Shown here piece by piece: positions 8,313 to 15,894 of a stretch of DNA of 64,000 nt. The stretch covers positions 186,001 through 250,000 of the forward strand of contig NC_010162.1 of NCBI RefSeq assembly GCF_000067165.1, in the 5' to 3' direction. The first letter of the stretch is position 1, and every line of letters starts with the position of its first letter. This DNA is from Sorangium cellulosum So ce56. GTDB lineage: Bacteria > Myxococcota_A > Polyangia > Polyangiales > Polyangiaceae. Under the pieces are notes generated by a model, which ran no database searches, was not told the DNA's origin, and saw only the letters and a program-made list of their open reading frames with translations. Both the position numbers and the translations under genes were made by a program.

Positions 8313-9211
8313 TCCCGGTCGGCCTCACGCTCCAGCCCGACGCGGCGTTCCTCGACCTGCTGGCCGAGGTGATCCTGCGCGACGCCGACTACTACGAGGT
8401 GGCGCCCGAGACGCTCTGGCGCGTGCCGGACGCCGCCGAGGCCGATCTCCAGGAGAACGGCTTTCACCGCCGCTTCGCCGAGCTCGCGCGCCGGTCGGAC
8501 CGGCCCTTCGTCGCCCACGGCGTGGGCTGGTCGCTCGGCGGCGCGTCGGCCGCCGACGCGGGCCGGCGCGCCCGCTGGCTCGCGGCCCTGCGGCGCGACC
8601 ACGCGATCTTCCGGTTCCGCTGGTACACCGATCACCTCGGGATCAGCGCGCCCGCCGGGCTCTCGACCGGGCTGCCGCTCCCGATGCCCATGAACGCGCA
8701 CGGCGCCGCGGTCGCCCGCCGCGCGCTCCGGGCGATGCAGGCCGTCGTCGAGGACGTCGGCGTCGAGAACAGCGTCAGCTACTTCGTGCTCGGCGATCCG
8801 CTGGACGAGCCGCGCTTCCTCGAGCGCATCCTGAGGGCGCCGCGGACGCACCTGCTGCTCGACCTGCACAACGTCCACACCATGGCGGAGAACTTCGGCT
8901 TCGATCCGGCCGAGTACGTGGCGCGGCTCGATCTCGCCCGGGTGATCGAGATCCACCTCTCCGGCGGCGGCCCGAGCGATCCGGGCTGGCTGCCATCGGG
9001 CCGGGTGTTGCGGCTCGACGGCCACGACGACGCCGTGCCGGAGCCGGTGTGGCGCCTCCTGGACGAGGTCGCGCCGCGCTGCCCGAACCTGCGCGGGGTG
9101 ACCCTGGAGCGCATGGAGGGCACGGTGCACGGCGCGGGCGACGCGGCCGCCGTGCGGGAGGAGCTCCGCCGCGCGCGGCGCGCGCTCGGCCGGCGCGGGA
9201 GGCGCAGGTGA
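8309..9211 (+). CDS. DUF692 / MNIO family multinuclear non-heme iron oxidase
   Basis: A 300-residue TIM-barrel protein of the DUF692 (MNIO, MbnB-like) family. Members use two or three iron ions to modify Cys or other residues in ribosomal peptides. Visible family motifs are the N-terminal IPVGLTLQPD, AHGVGWSLGG, WYTDHLGIS, the Glu-Asn pair in GVENS, LLLDLHNVHTMAENFGFDP, EIHLSGG and LDGHDDAVPEPVW. These contain the His, Asp, Asn and Glu positions expected for metal binding. The TTG start at 8309 overlaps the upstream TGA (TTGA) and places the IPVGL strand at residue 2, as in the family. The downstream gene overlaps by GTGA. A typical Cys-rich precursor peptide was not seen nearby. Confidence 0.88.
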   Translation: MIPVGLTLQPDAAFLDLLAEVILRDADYYEVAPETLWRVPDAAEADLQENGFHRRFAELARRSDRPFVAHGVGWSLGGASAADAGRRARWLAALRRDHAIFRFRWYTDHLGISAPAGLSTGLPLPMPMNAHGAAVARRALRAMQAVVEDVGVENSVSYFVLGDPLDEPRFLERILRAPRTHLLLDLHNVHTMAENFGFDPAEYVARLDLARVIEIHLSGGGPSDPGWLPSGRVLRLDGHDDAVPEPVWRLLDEVAPRCPNLRGVTLERMEGTVHGAGDAAAVREELRRARRALGRRGRRR

Positions 9212-9762
9212 CGCGCGCGGCTGGCGGCAGGGCGGCGGGGCGCGCGGCGCGTGGCGGGGCAGGGGAGGCCCGCGGCGGGGCAGGGGAGGCCCGCGGCGGG
9301 GCAGGGGAGGCCCGCGGCGGGGCAGGGGAGGCCCGCGGCGGGGCAAGGGAGGCTCGTGGCGGGGCAGGGGAGGGCGCGGCGGCGCGGCTGACCGGGGCGC
9401 AGGCGCACGCGCGTTACGAAGCGCGCGTGGCCCGCGCGATGACCGCCGAGGATCCCCTGGCCGCGCTGCGCGCCGCGGCCGAGGATCCGGCGCTGCCGCC
9501 CGCGCTCCGGAAGGCGCTGCTCGGCGCGGACGAGGACGGCGTGAGGATGTCGGCGCTGCTCGTGGCGCGGCTGCGCTTCGAGCGGCTCCTGCGCGGCTCG
9601 CCCGAGGCCGAGGCGTGGTTCGACAGCGATCCTGCGGAGTTCAGCGCCGCATTCCGGCGGTACCACGCCGAGGTGCCGCCCACCGCGTTCTTCCCTCCGG
9701 GCGAGGCTCGCCTCTTCCGCCGCTGGATGGAGTCGCCCTCCGCGCCTGCGCGCGCCCGATGA
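9208..9762 (+). CDS. Probable MNIO partner protein with in-frame 7-residue repeats
   Basis: A 184-residue protein starting at a GTG that overlaps the MNIO stop codon. Residues about 15-58 are a low-complexity run of six copies of GGAGEAR, encoded by a 21-bp DNA repeat. The C-terminal 120 residues are helical (DPLAALRAAAEDPALPPALRKALLG, then AWFDSDPAEFSAAFRRYHAEVPP). MNIO enzymes usually have a downstream partner of this size (the MbnC/DUF2063 role) that helps bind the precursor. Position, coupling and helical content support that role here, but I cannot confirm homology. The repeat tract probably varies in copy number and looks like a flexible linker. Confidence 0.65.
   Translation: MTRAAGGRAAGRAARGGAGEARGGAGEARGGAGEARGGAGEARGGAREARGGAGEGAAARLTGAQAHARYEARVARAMTAEDPLAALRAAAEDPALPPALRKALLGADEDGVRMSALLVARLRFERLLRGSPEAEAWFDSDPAEFSAAFRRYHAEVPPTAFFPPGEARLFRRWMESPSAPARAR
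9255..9380 (+). repeat. 21-bp in-frame tandem repeat in the MNIO partner gene
   Basis: About six head-to-tail copies of a 21-bp unit (core GGGGCAGGGGAGGCCCGCGG), the last two with substitutions. The period is a multiple of three, so copy-number change keeps the reading frame. Confidence 0.9.
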
Positions 9763-9767
9763 CCTGT

Positions 9768-10015
9768 GGGCGTCAGCAGCGCTTCCTTGCACCTCTGCCG
9801 GGCGTCAGCAGCGCTTCCTTGCACCTCTGCCGGGCGTCAGCAGCGCTCCCTTGCACCCCTGCCGGGCGTCAGCAGCGCTTCCTTGCACCCCTGCCGGGCG
9901 TCAGCAGCGCTTCCTTGCACCCCTGCCGGGCGTCAGCAGCGCTTCCTTGCACCCCTGCCGGGCGTCAGCAGCGCTTCCTTGCACCCCTGCCGGGCGTCAG
10001 CAGTGCTTCTTGGCC
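9768..10015. repeat. 32-bp tandem repeat array (seven copies plus a partial)
   Basis: Seven complete 32-bp units start at 9768, 9800, 9832, 9864, 9896, 9928 and 9960, with a degenerate eighth from 9992. Each contains GGCGTCAGCAGCGCTTCCTT and a CACC(T/C)CTGCC segment. The units abut with no spacers, so this is a minisatellite and not a CRISPR array. The period is not a multiple of three and the array lies between convergent genes (9762 and 10061), so it is probably non-coding. It fills most of the 298-base gap. Confidence 0.95.
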
Positions 10016-10060
10016 TCGTCGGAGATGGTGGTGAAGTTGACCCGGCGGATGCCGACGGGG

Positions 10061-10777
10061 TCAGCCGCCTCGTCGGCGCAGCTCGGCCTCGAGCTCGGCG
10101 ATGCGCCGCTCCGCCGTCGCGCGGGCGGCCTGCTCGGCCTCGGCGCGGGCCTGCTCGGCCTCGGCGCGGCGTCGCGCCGCCTCCTCAGGGGTCGGGACGA
10201 GCTCCGCCCCGTCGGGGGTGCGGGCGAGACGAAGCGCGGCCGGCTGGCCTGCGGCAGGGACGATGACCCAGTGCAGATTGAGCACGGTGCACGGGCTGCG
10301 TTCCCCTTCGACGATGCGCTCGATCAGATCGTCGTCGATGCGATCCCAGACCCGCAGCCGCTCTCCGGGCGCGGCGTCAGGATCGAAAGCGACGAGCTCC
10401 AGCACGCCGAGCTCGTGGTACTTGCGGAGCTTGTCGGCCCACGTCTGCGGATCCGAGTCGTGCTCGCTCACGATCTCGACGGCGAGCTCAGGGGCACCAC
10501 GCTCCCACGTCTTCCAGGAGCCGAACGGCGTGTCAGGGGTGTCGAGCCGGACAAAGGCGTCCGGCGCCAGACACCGGCTCGGATCCGACGCGGACCAGTA
10601 GACGAACTGGTCGGATCCGATCGACGCGCGATCCGCGAAGGTCTTGAGCACGACATAGAGCAGGGTCCTGATCTCGAGGTGGCGCTTGGTCTCCGGCACG
10701 AGGGCCTCTTCCGGGAAGTGGAGCGGGGAAGGCGCGCGGACGTGGCGGAGCCGGCGCGCGAGCGCGGCGTGCTGCAT
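10061..10777 (-). CDS. Uma2 family protein (DUF820, restriction-endonuclease-like fold)
   Basis: A 238-residue cytosolic protein. The central motif PDAFVRLDTP.., GAPELAVEIVSEHDSD, the KLRKYHELGVLELVAFDPD stretch and the following VWDRID strand match the Uma2/DUF820 family, which has a PD-(D/E)XK nuclease-like fold. Asp in PDAF, Glu in AVEIVS and Lys in DKLRKY are the probable catalytic residues. The C-terminus (residues 195-238) is an Ala/Glu/Arg-rich coiled coil. The biological role of these often multi-copy proteins is unknown. The start is the ATG at 10777; the frame stays open far upstream only because of the GC bias. Confidence 0.85.
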   Translation of the reverse strand: MQHAALARRLRHVRAPSPLHFPEEALVPETKRHLEIRTLLYVVLKTFADRASIGSDQFVYWSASDPSRCLAPDAFVRLDTPDTPFGSWKTWERGAPELAVEIVSEHDSDPQTWADKLRKYHELGVLELVAFDPDAAPGERLRVWDRIDDDLIERIVEGERSPCTVLNLHWVIVPAAGQPAALRLARTPDGAELVPTPEEAARRRAEAEQARAEAEQAARATAERRIAELEAELRRRGG

Positions 10778-10891
10778 GGGGACAGTATCCACACGTCGTG
10801 TGTGTACGTCGACCGCGACGCGGCTCGGTTTGCTCGCTTCGTCGAGATCGACTCGAGATCGTCGCGGCGCGCGCCGGTGTAGCCTGGCAGC

Positions 10892-12928
10892 GTGCGCCCC
10901 CGCCGCCTCCGTCACGCCCTCGCCGTCGTTGCGCTGGTGGCCAGCGCCGGCATCGCCGGGTGCTCGTGGTGGCCATCCGAGGGGCCCTCCGCGGCGCGCC
11001 AGGATGTCCGGAGGGCAGGGGGGCAGCCGCCCGCCGCGCCGCCCTCTCCGGCCGCTTCCGGCGGCTTCGCCGCGGGAGGGCCGCAGCCCGCCGCCGCGCC
11101 GCAGGGAACCCCGCCGCAAGCGCGGCCTCTCCTGCTCCTCACGGACCCTGCCGTGCTCGCCGAGCTCGAGGCCGCGGGCCTCGACTTCGGCTCGGTGCTC
11201 ACGGGCGCGCCGCGCGCGCCGGCCTCGCTCTCCGCGCTCTCCCGCACCGCCGAGCTCGCCTCGATCGCGCGCGTGCTCGCCGACGACCTGCGGCAGGTCC
11301 AGCGCGCCGATCCGAGGAGCGGGACGAGCATCGCGCGCCACGCGCACCGCCTCTTCGACGAGCGGTGGCTCTCGGCCGAGGGCGCCCGCTTCGAGCTCAT
11401 CGGCGTGGTGAACCGGATGGATCGCCGCCCGTTCGACGCCTCCGCCTGTGGAGAGACCCGCCTCGTGTACCGGCTGGCCTATGCCACCAAGGCCCCGGGC
11501 GGCGCGGCAGGCGCCACGTCCGCTGCGGGCGCCTCCGTCGCCACGCCGGCCCCCGCCGCCGCCTCGCGCCTCCCGATGACCGCGTCGTTCGAGCTGCGCG
11601 CGCCTGCCGGCGACGCGCTCTCGTGCCGCCGCCTCGCGCAGGCCTGGTCGCGCGCCGGCGCGCTCTCCCGGCCGGACCTCGTCCGCTTTCTCACCTCGCC
11701 CGAGGGCCCGCTCGCCCCGGGCGCCGCCGATCGCGCGCACCTCGCGCGGCTCGTGGTGAACCTGCAGAGCGTCCGCTGGCCCTCCACCGTGCGCCCGGAC
11801 CTCGGCGGGCACGCGGAGTACGTGCTCCGCGCCTTCCGCTGGGACGCCCGCGCCGGGCGCTACGCGCCGCTCGCCCTCGAGAACACCCCCGACGTCGCCC
11901 GGCTCTCGCGCGACCCGGCGCGGCGCGAGCGGCTGCGCGCGTGGCTGTCTGCCCCCGAGAACCTCGCGCGCGTCGACGAGGGGACCGCGCTCCTGCCCGA
12001 GGAGTTCCTCGCCACGAAGGCGCTGTCGGCGACGCCCCACGGGCTCGCGCGCCGCGCCAACCGGCCCTTCCGTGTCCTGTTCGAGCCGCGCGACTTCGCA
12101 GGCGTCGACTTCGGCGGCCTCTCGCGCGTCCGCTCGCCCGAGGGGCTGCTCCGGCGGCTCGACCAGATGACCTGCCCCGGGTGCCACCAGAGCGGGTCCG
12201 TCGCCGGCTTCCACCTGCTCGGGCAGGAGCCCCCCGGCCGTGTCCACGACGCCCTGTTCACCGTCGAGTCCGCGCACCTCGCGGGCGATCTCCCGCGCCG
12301 CCGGGCGGTGGTCGAGGCCATCGCTCGGGGCGCCGCCCCGGACGACGAGGTGCCGTATCCCGAGCGAGGCGACGGCGCGCGCGGCGGGTACGGCGCGCGC
12401 TGCGGGCTGGGCGACCCGAGCTTCGCGGGCTGGGCCTGCGCGGAAGGGCTCGTGTGCTCCGCGTACGACGCGCCCCAGGAGGACCGCGCGACCGTCGGCG
12501 TCTGCCTGCCGGCGGCGCCGGAGGTCGGCGACCCGTGCCAGGTCGGCGCCGTCGTCCCCCACGCCGACCCGCACCGCGATCGCGCCGCGGCGGCGCAGCC
12601 GGGGGCGTGCCCGCTCGCGGCGGTGTGCAACACGAGCCCCGTCGGGTTCCCCGGCGGCATGTGCACGAGCAGCTGCGTCGCGCTCCCGGAGGAGGGCGTC
12701 TGCGGCGCCATCGCCGTGCTCGACCCGTTCAACCGCTGCCTCGCCCGTGGGACGGTGTTCACCGAGTGCCTGAGCCGCCACGTCACGCCCGCGGGCCTGC
12801 GCCGCTGCTCGAGCGAGGCGCCCTGCCGCGAGGACTACGTGTGCGCCAGGACGAGCTCGGGCGAGGGCGCCTGCATCCCGCCGTACTTCCTGTTCCAGCT
12901 CAGGGTCGACGGCCACGCGGTGCCGTGA
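10892..12928 (+). CDS. Lipoprotein with one c-type heme (CXXCH) motif
   Basis: A 678-residue protein starting at a GTG, with signal and lipobox ending SAGIAGC (Cys 24) and a long Pro/Ala linker to about residue 75. The sequence LDQMTCPGCHQSGSVAGFH at residues 425-443 holds a CXXCH heme attachment site. The C-terminal 200 residues are Cys-rich (CGLGDPSFAGWACAEGLVC, then CNTSPVGFPGGMCTSSC), suggesting disulfide-bonded modules such as those in other myxobacterial secreted proteins. It should be on the outer side of a membrane. Whether it is a redox protein or an adhesin with a heme-binding or structural CXXCH is unclear. It is divergent from the Uma2 gene. Confidence 0.75.
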   Translation: MRPRRLRHALAVVALVASAGIAGCSWWPSEGPSAARQDVRRAGGQPPAAPPSPAASGGFAAGGPQPAAAPQGTPPQARPLLLLTDPAVLAELEAAGLDFGSVLTGAPRAPASLSALSRTAELASIARVLADDLRQVQRADPRSGTSIARHAHRLFDERWLSAEGARFELIGVVNRMDRRPFDASACGETRLVYRLAYATKAPGGAAGATSAAGASVATPAPAAASRLPMTASFELRAPAGDALSCRRLAQAWSRAGALSRPDLVRFLTSPEGPLAPGAADRAHLARLVVNLQSVRWPSTVRPDLGGHAEYVLRAFRWDARAGRYAPLALENTPDVARLSRDPARRERLRAWLSAPENLARVDEGTALLPEEFLATKALSATPHGLARRANRPFRVLFEPRDFAGVDFGGLSRVRSPEGLLRRLDQMTCPGCHQSGSVAGFHLLGQEPPGRVHDALFTVESAHLAGDLPRRRAVVEAIARGAAPDDEVPYPERGDGARGGYGARCGLGDPSFAGWACAEGLVCSAYDAPQEDRATVGVCLPAAPEVGDPCQVGAVVPHADPHRDRAAAAQPGACPLAAVCNTSPVGFPGGMCTSSCVALPEEGVCGAIAVLDPFNRCLARGTVFTECLSRHVTPAGLRRCSSEAPCREDYVCARTSSGEGACIPPYFLFQLRVDGHAVP

Positions 12929-13401
12929 CCCGCCGGCGCCCCGCGGCGCCGCCGGTGGCGCTCCGCCGGAGCGGCAGCCCCCGATGACCTGTCCATGGAA
13001 CCATGACGGCCGAGCAATCCGTTGATACCGAGCCCGTGCCACCTATCACGAGGTTCGACCCGGAGCTGCTCGGGTGTCTTCAGTACCCGAAGCCGAGCGC
13101 TCTCACGGAGGGACGGGTAGATCCTGAGGCAGCATTGCCCGCTTCCTCATCGCGACCCATGAACGAGGCTTCGCGCCGCGCGCCGTCCGGCCACGGCGGC
13201 TCGCCGCGCCACACTTCCTCGCGCGGCGAGCCGGCTTCGTTTTCTTACGCACTGGAGGAGAAGCACGAAGTCGTCCGGGGGGGCGGACGACCCTCCCCGT
13301 GACCCGGTCCAGCTCGATCTGTTCGCCTCGAAGCCCGGCCCGTCGGACACGCCGGAGGGGTAGAACCCAAATTCAACCAGCCCAGCCCAGTGGCCGGATC
13401 C
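12929..13401. other. Intergenic region at the left side of the accessory island
   Basis: A 473-base stretch without a convincing intact gene. Its right part holds the short coding remnant at 13163-13363; the left part (12929-13160) shows nothing I can identify. The repeat hairpin begins at 13402. Confidence 0.5.
13163..13363 (+). pseudogene. Possible 3' remnant of a transposase gene (QLDLF tail)
   Basis: An open stretch without a start codon ends in a tail reading STKSSGGADDPPRDPVQLDL followed by F and a short acidic end, then a TAG at 13361. The VQLDLF pentapeptide region is the same as near the C-terminus of the frameshifted IS1-like transposase ending at 19540. It may be the decayed end of another insertion-sequence gene. 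Only the tail is distinctive, so this is tentative. Confidence 0.35.
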
Positions 13402-13471
13402 GGCCACCACCGATGAATCTCTGGCCGGCGGCTGTCGAGAGCCTCCCCGGAGAGATGAACCGGTGGTGGCC
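13402..13471. repeat. 42-bp repeat inside an 11-bp inverted repeat (left end)
   Basis: One copy of the 42-bp unit (13413-13454; contains CTCTGGCCGGCGGCTGTCGA and CCTCCCCGGAGAG) sits between perfect 11-bp arms GGCCACCACCG (13402-13412) and CGGTGGTGGCC (13461-13471). The whole can fold as one long hairpin, like a REP- or MITE-type element. Confidence 0.85.
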
Positions 13472-13475
13472 TTCA

Positions 13476-13500
13476 AAGGCCAGTCTTCAAAACTGGCCTT
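13476..13500. terminator. 9-bp stem hairpin after the transposase gene
   Basis: AAGGCCAGT and ACTGGCCTT form a perfect 9-bp inverted repeat with a 7-base loop, touching the stop codon of the leftward transposase gene. There is no T-run, so it may be a transcription terminator or an element end. A related GGCCAGTCTTC module recurs at 16894-16904. Confidence 0.6.
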
Positions 13501-14717
13501 CATTCGGGCGGGGGTTCGGGGAACAGGGAGAGCTGCTCGGGGGCTCGGGGCTTCGGACGCCAGGACAGCAGATCGAGCTGCACCGAGCCGGCCGGGGGTG
13601 CGTCATGAGCGGGCGTGACCGGTGCGACGGGCGGCGGCGGGTCGGGCTGGACGGTCGGACGCCGGAGTGCGGGCGTCGGAGCGGTGACGAGCCGCAGGAA
13701 GCCACGGCCGCCGGGCAACGGCCTGGCGGGCGCGGCAGGCTGCCGGTGCTCCAACGGCTGCGGCTGCGGCTTCTCGCCGGCCGGTTCGATCATGATGGCG
13801 TCCAGGAGTTCCTCCAGGCTCCACACGTGCCCTGTGAGTCCAGCCTCCATTGCGGGGGTCACACGCAGCGTGCGCACGGTCCAACACAGGTTAAAGTAGG
13901 TGTAGTGCAAGGCAACAGCGGCGCGGTGGTGCTCCGGCGCCTTACTGAAGGCGTAGCAGAGCCTTCTCATGCGACCCAGCAGGTGGCGCGTGGTGCCATT
14001 CAGCCGCTCCACGTAGGACGTGGACGCCTTCTTCGCATCCGGCGCGCCGTAGATCGTGTGCTTCGTGATGAACGGATCACGGGGTGGCTCATACCGATGG
14101 TCCGGTCCGCGGTAGGAGCCAGTGCGGTAGTTTTTGACAGTTTGCATGTAGTCAACGCTGAGCCCGAAGTGCTCCGCGACGGTGGCGATGTACGGCGCGA
14201 ATCCGTCCGTGGTGATTTGCGGCATCACCAGCAGACGCGACCGCAGATCGGCGATGAAGGGGCCGCACGTCTCCATGTCGCGCTTGCCGACGCGCCAGGC
14301 GATGACGAGGCGAGAGGCCGTGTCGAGCGCCGTGAACGAGTAGGTCTCGCCGATGCCGGGCGCGTCCTTCTCGGTCACACGCGCCTGCTTCTTGCCGACG
14401 TAGGAGAACACCTCATCGGCCTGGATCAGCTCGCACCGGAGCCCGCGCACAAGCCGGTCATGCAGGCGCTGCGCGCCGGTGCCGAGCGCGAGGCCGAACC
14501 GGCTGATGGCCGCTCGGCTGACGTCGGTCATCCGGCTGACCGCGCGCTCGCTGTTGCCGTCCACCAGGGCCGCGAGCACGGCAAGCTGCCGCTCGCGTGG
14601 GAGCACGTTCGCCACGGGACCCTTGCCTTTCCCCGGCGGAGGGCCCACGATCCGGTCTGCCAGGACGTCGGACGGGTCGCACCGCTCGGCTTCTGCCGCC
14701 TCGCTTCCGGGTACCAT
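13500..14717 (-). CDS. IS1-family DDE transposase with beta-clamp-like C-terminal motif
   Basis: A 405-residue single-frame transposase. Residues about 40-90 form a helix-turn-helix (LAALVDGNSERAVSRMTDVS). The catalytic domain shows the IS1 signature: Asp in LIQADEVFSYVGKKQ, Asp in QITTDGFAPY and Glu in STSYVERLNGTTRH followed by RMRRLCYAFSK. Unlike classical IS1, which joins insA and insB by frameshifting, this is one frame. The last 100 residues are a Pro-rich tail ending in VQLDLLSWRPK and EQLSLF, the latter a canonical sliding-clamp-binding pentapeptide. A second, frameshifted copy of the family is at 18.3-19.5 kb. The copy looks intact. Confidence 0.9.
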   Translation of the reverse strand: MVPGSEAAEAERCDPSDVLADRIVGPPPGKGKGPVANVLPRERQLAVLAALVDGNSERAVSRMTDVSRAAISRFGLALGTGAQRLHDRLVRGLRCELIQADEVFSYVGKKQARVTEKDAPGIGETYSFTALDTASRLVIAWRVGKRDMETCGPFIADLRSRLLVMPQITTDGFAPYIATVAEHFGLSVDYMQTVKNYRTGSYRGPDHRYEPPRDPFITKHTIYGAPDAKKASTSYVERLNGTTRHLLGRMRRLCYAFSKAPEHHRAAVALHYTYFNLCWTVRTLRVTPAMEAGLTGHVWSLEELLDAIMIEPAGEKPQPQPLEHRQPAAPARPLPGGRGFLRLVTAPTPALRRPTVQPDPPPPVAPVTPAHDAPPAGSVQLDLLSWRPKPRAPEQLSLFPEPPPE

Positions 14718-14721
14718 CCGG

Positions 14722-14757
14722 AGGCGGGGCGTTTTCGTCTAAGGTCCTCTGATTATA
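14722..14757 (-). promoter_or_regulatory. Conserved box upstream of transposase, with TATAAT
   Basis: Read on the minus strand, the stretch holds TATAAT (14757-14752) and then GGACCTTAGACGAAAACGCC just before the transposase start. A near-identical box (GGGCCTTAACGAAAGCGCCC) precedes the second transposase copy at 18225-18244. It is probably the promoter or terminal end of this insertion sequence. Confidence 0.5.
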
Positions 14758-14857
14758 GCGATTTTGCCGAGAAAAACCGCTCAGAACAGGGCGCGGCAGA
14801 TGCCGACAGGACGGGGTATGTCATAGCCGAGGTGGCTAGTTGCGCTGGGGGTGCGCG

Positions 14858-15064
14858 ATGAGCCGGCGGGTGCTGCCGAATGGGCACTGGTTGCGGCTCG
14901 TGTCGACGCAAGGGTCTGCGGCAGACAACAGACTTCCAGTCTACGACCAGTTCACGGGCGAGGTTGTTGCCTACACAGAAGTGGACGACGCAAATGAATG
15001 GACACCGATGATGAAGGACGGGCGCGTCATTGGCTTTGCTCGCGTCTTACGGCGCCGATCATGA
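14858..15064 (+). CDS. Hypothetical small protein, 68 residues
   Basis: Starts MSRRVLPNGHWLRLVSTQGS and ends in a basic FARVLRRRS. It has an alternation of beta-strand-like and polar residues (YDQFTGEVVAYTEVDDANEW) and no signal or membrane segment. Codon use is less GC-rich than outside the island. The ATG at 14858 was chosen over a TTG at 14840 because CTGGGGG lies just upstream. Its 3' end overlaps the oppositely read 170-residue gene by 38 bases. Function unknown. Confidence 0.5.
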   Translation: MSRRVLPNGHWLRLVSTQGSAADNRLPVYDQFTGEVVAYTEVDDANEWTPMMKDGRVIGFARVLRRRS

Positions 15065-15539
15065 TCTTGTGTCGCATCTGCTTGTGAAGTTCTTCGAACA
15101 CTGCGGCCTGCAATGGATCGAGCACGGAGTCGTCATTTAGAATGAACGCTGTCGGCGTGTTGCCATTGGTGTCCATTATCGCCTTAGCGCCGGCAATGGC
15201 GATTTCCCACAGTCCGGTTTCGAGCACATGCCTGATCGACACAGCAACACTGAGTTCTACGGTGCAGGTATATAGGACGTTCCTCTTTTTGGTCTCGTAT
15301 TCAATGGGCACCAGCAGAGAACCAGTGATGTTCCCGTCGCCGTTGATTGTGAATGACTCGTCTACGGCCCTGCCTTCTTCGTCGGACACCTTGGCGTATT
15401 TGTGCTCACGCCCCCACCTCATGCCGCCGAACACCTTCTCAACGATAAGGCGGATGGCTGACACGGCCTGGGCCGGATATCTGTCATATTCAAACGCTGC
15501 TGTTTGCAGTCGTCTATAGTCTTTCGTGTGTGATGACAT
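15027..15539 (-). CDS. Hypothetical protein, 170 residues, island cargo
   Basis: Starts MSSHTKDYRRLQTAAFEYDR. The middle (VDESFTINGDGNITGSLLVP, then VLYTCTVELSVAVSIRHVLE) is predicted beta-rich; the end is helical and basic. No signal peptide, membrane segment or catalytic motif is visible. Its base composition is clearly more AT-rich than the chromosome outside, suggesting recent acquisition. The frame also permits a start at 15584, but the ATG at 15539 gives a normal N-terminus. Function unknown; a role linked to the neighbouring sigma-like operon cannot be shown. Confidence 0.6.
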   Translation of the reverse strand: MSSHTKDYRRLQTAAFEYDRYPAQAVSAIRLIVEKVFGGMRWGREHKYAKVSDEEGRAVDESFTINGDGNITGSLLVPIEYETKKRNVLYTCTVELSVAVSIRHVLETGLWEIAIAGAKAIMDTNGNTPTAFILNDDSVLDPLQAAVFEELHKQMRHKIMIGAVRREQSQ

Positions 15540-15651
15540 GGATACTACGAATAGCAGCCAGGCCCGTGGTACAGGCAGTTGCACATGTGTTCAGTGCGCA
15601 GATGTGCGGGACGAGGCAGGGGCGGACGCGATGACGGCGTGGATAGGCGGG

Positions 15652-15894
15652 CTACTTGCGGAGGAAGTGCCGTTCAAGCACGTCGAGCACGCGCAGGGCG
15701 CCGCGGACTTCGGCAACGGCCTCGCGCTCGCGGCGGGTCTTCGCGCTCAGCTGGGCGTCGAGCACGGCGGCCCAGAGCTCGGCGCGGCTCCAGGGGACCA
15801 CGCCTGGGTAGGCGTCGAGGATACGCAACTGCTCCGCGATGAAGGTCATGTCCTCCTCGGTCAGGACGCGGCGCTTCTCGGCTCGGTCGCTCAT
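15652..15894 (-). CDS. Small protein coupled to sigma-like gene, 80 residues
   Basis: A helical 80-residue protein (MSDRAEKRRVLTEEDMTFIA, ending VLDVLERHFLRK). Its ATG overlaps the stop of the sigma-like gene (ATGA at 15894-15891), so the two are translationally coupled. A small partner encoded directly after a sigma factor is often an anti-sigma or co-sigma factor, but no zinc-binding or membrane motif of known anti-sigma factors is present. The role is therefore only suggested by position. Confidence 0.6.
   Translation of the reverse strand: MSDRAEKRRVLTEEDMTFIAEQLRILDAYPGVVPWSRAELWAAVLDAQLSAKTRREREAVAEVRGALRVLDVLERHFLRK

Noticed and set aside
9768..10015. CRISPR-like regular repeats
   Set aside because: The 32-bp units abut with no unique spacers and no cas genes are nearby; it is a tandem minisatellite.
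10778..13042. Very long open frame on the minus strand antiparallel to the CXXCH lipoprotein gene
   Set aside because: It is a GC-bias shadow: Arg/Ala/Gly-rich, no domain, and only its last 238 codons (the Uma2 protein) make sense.
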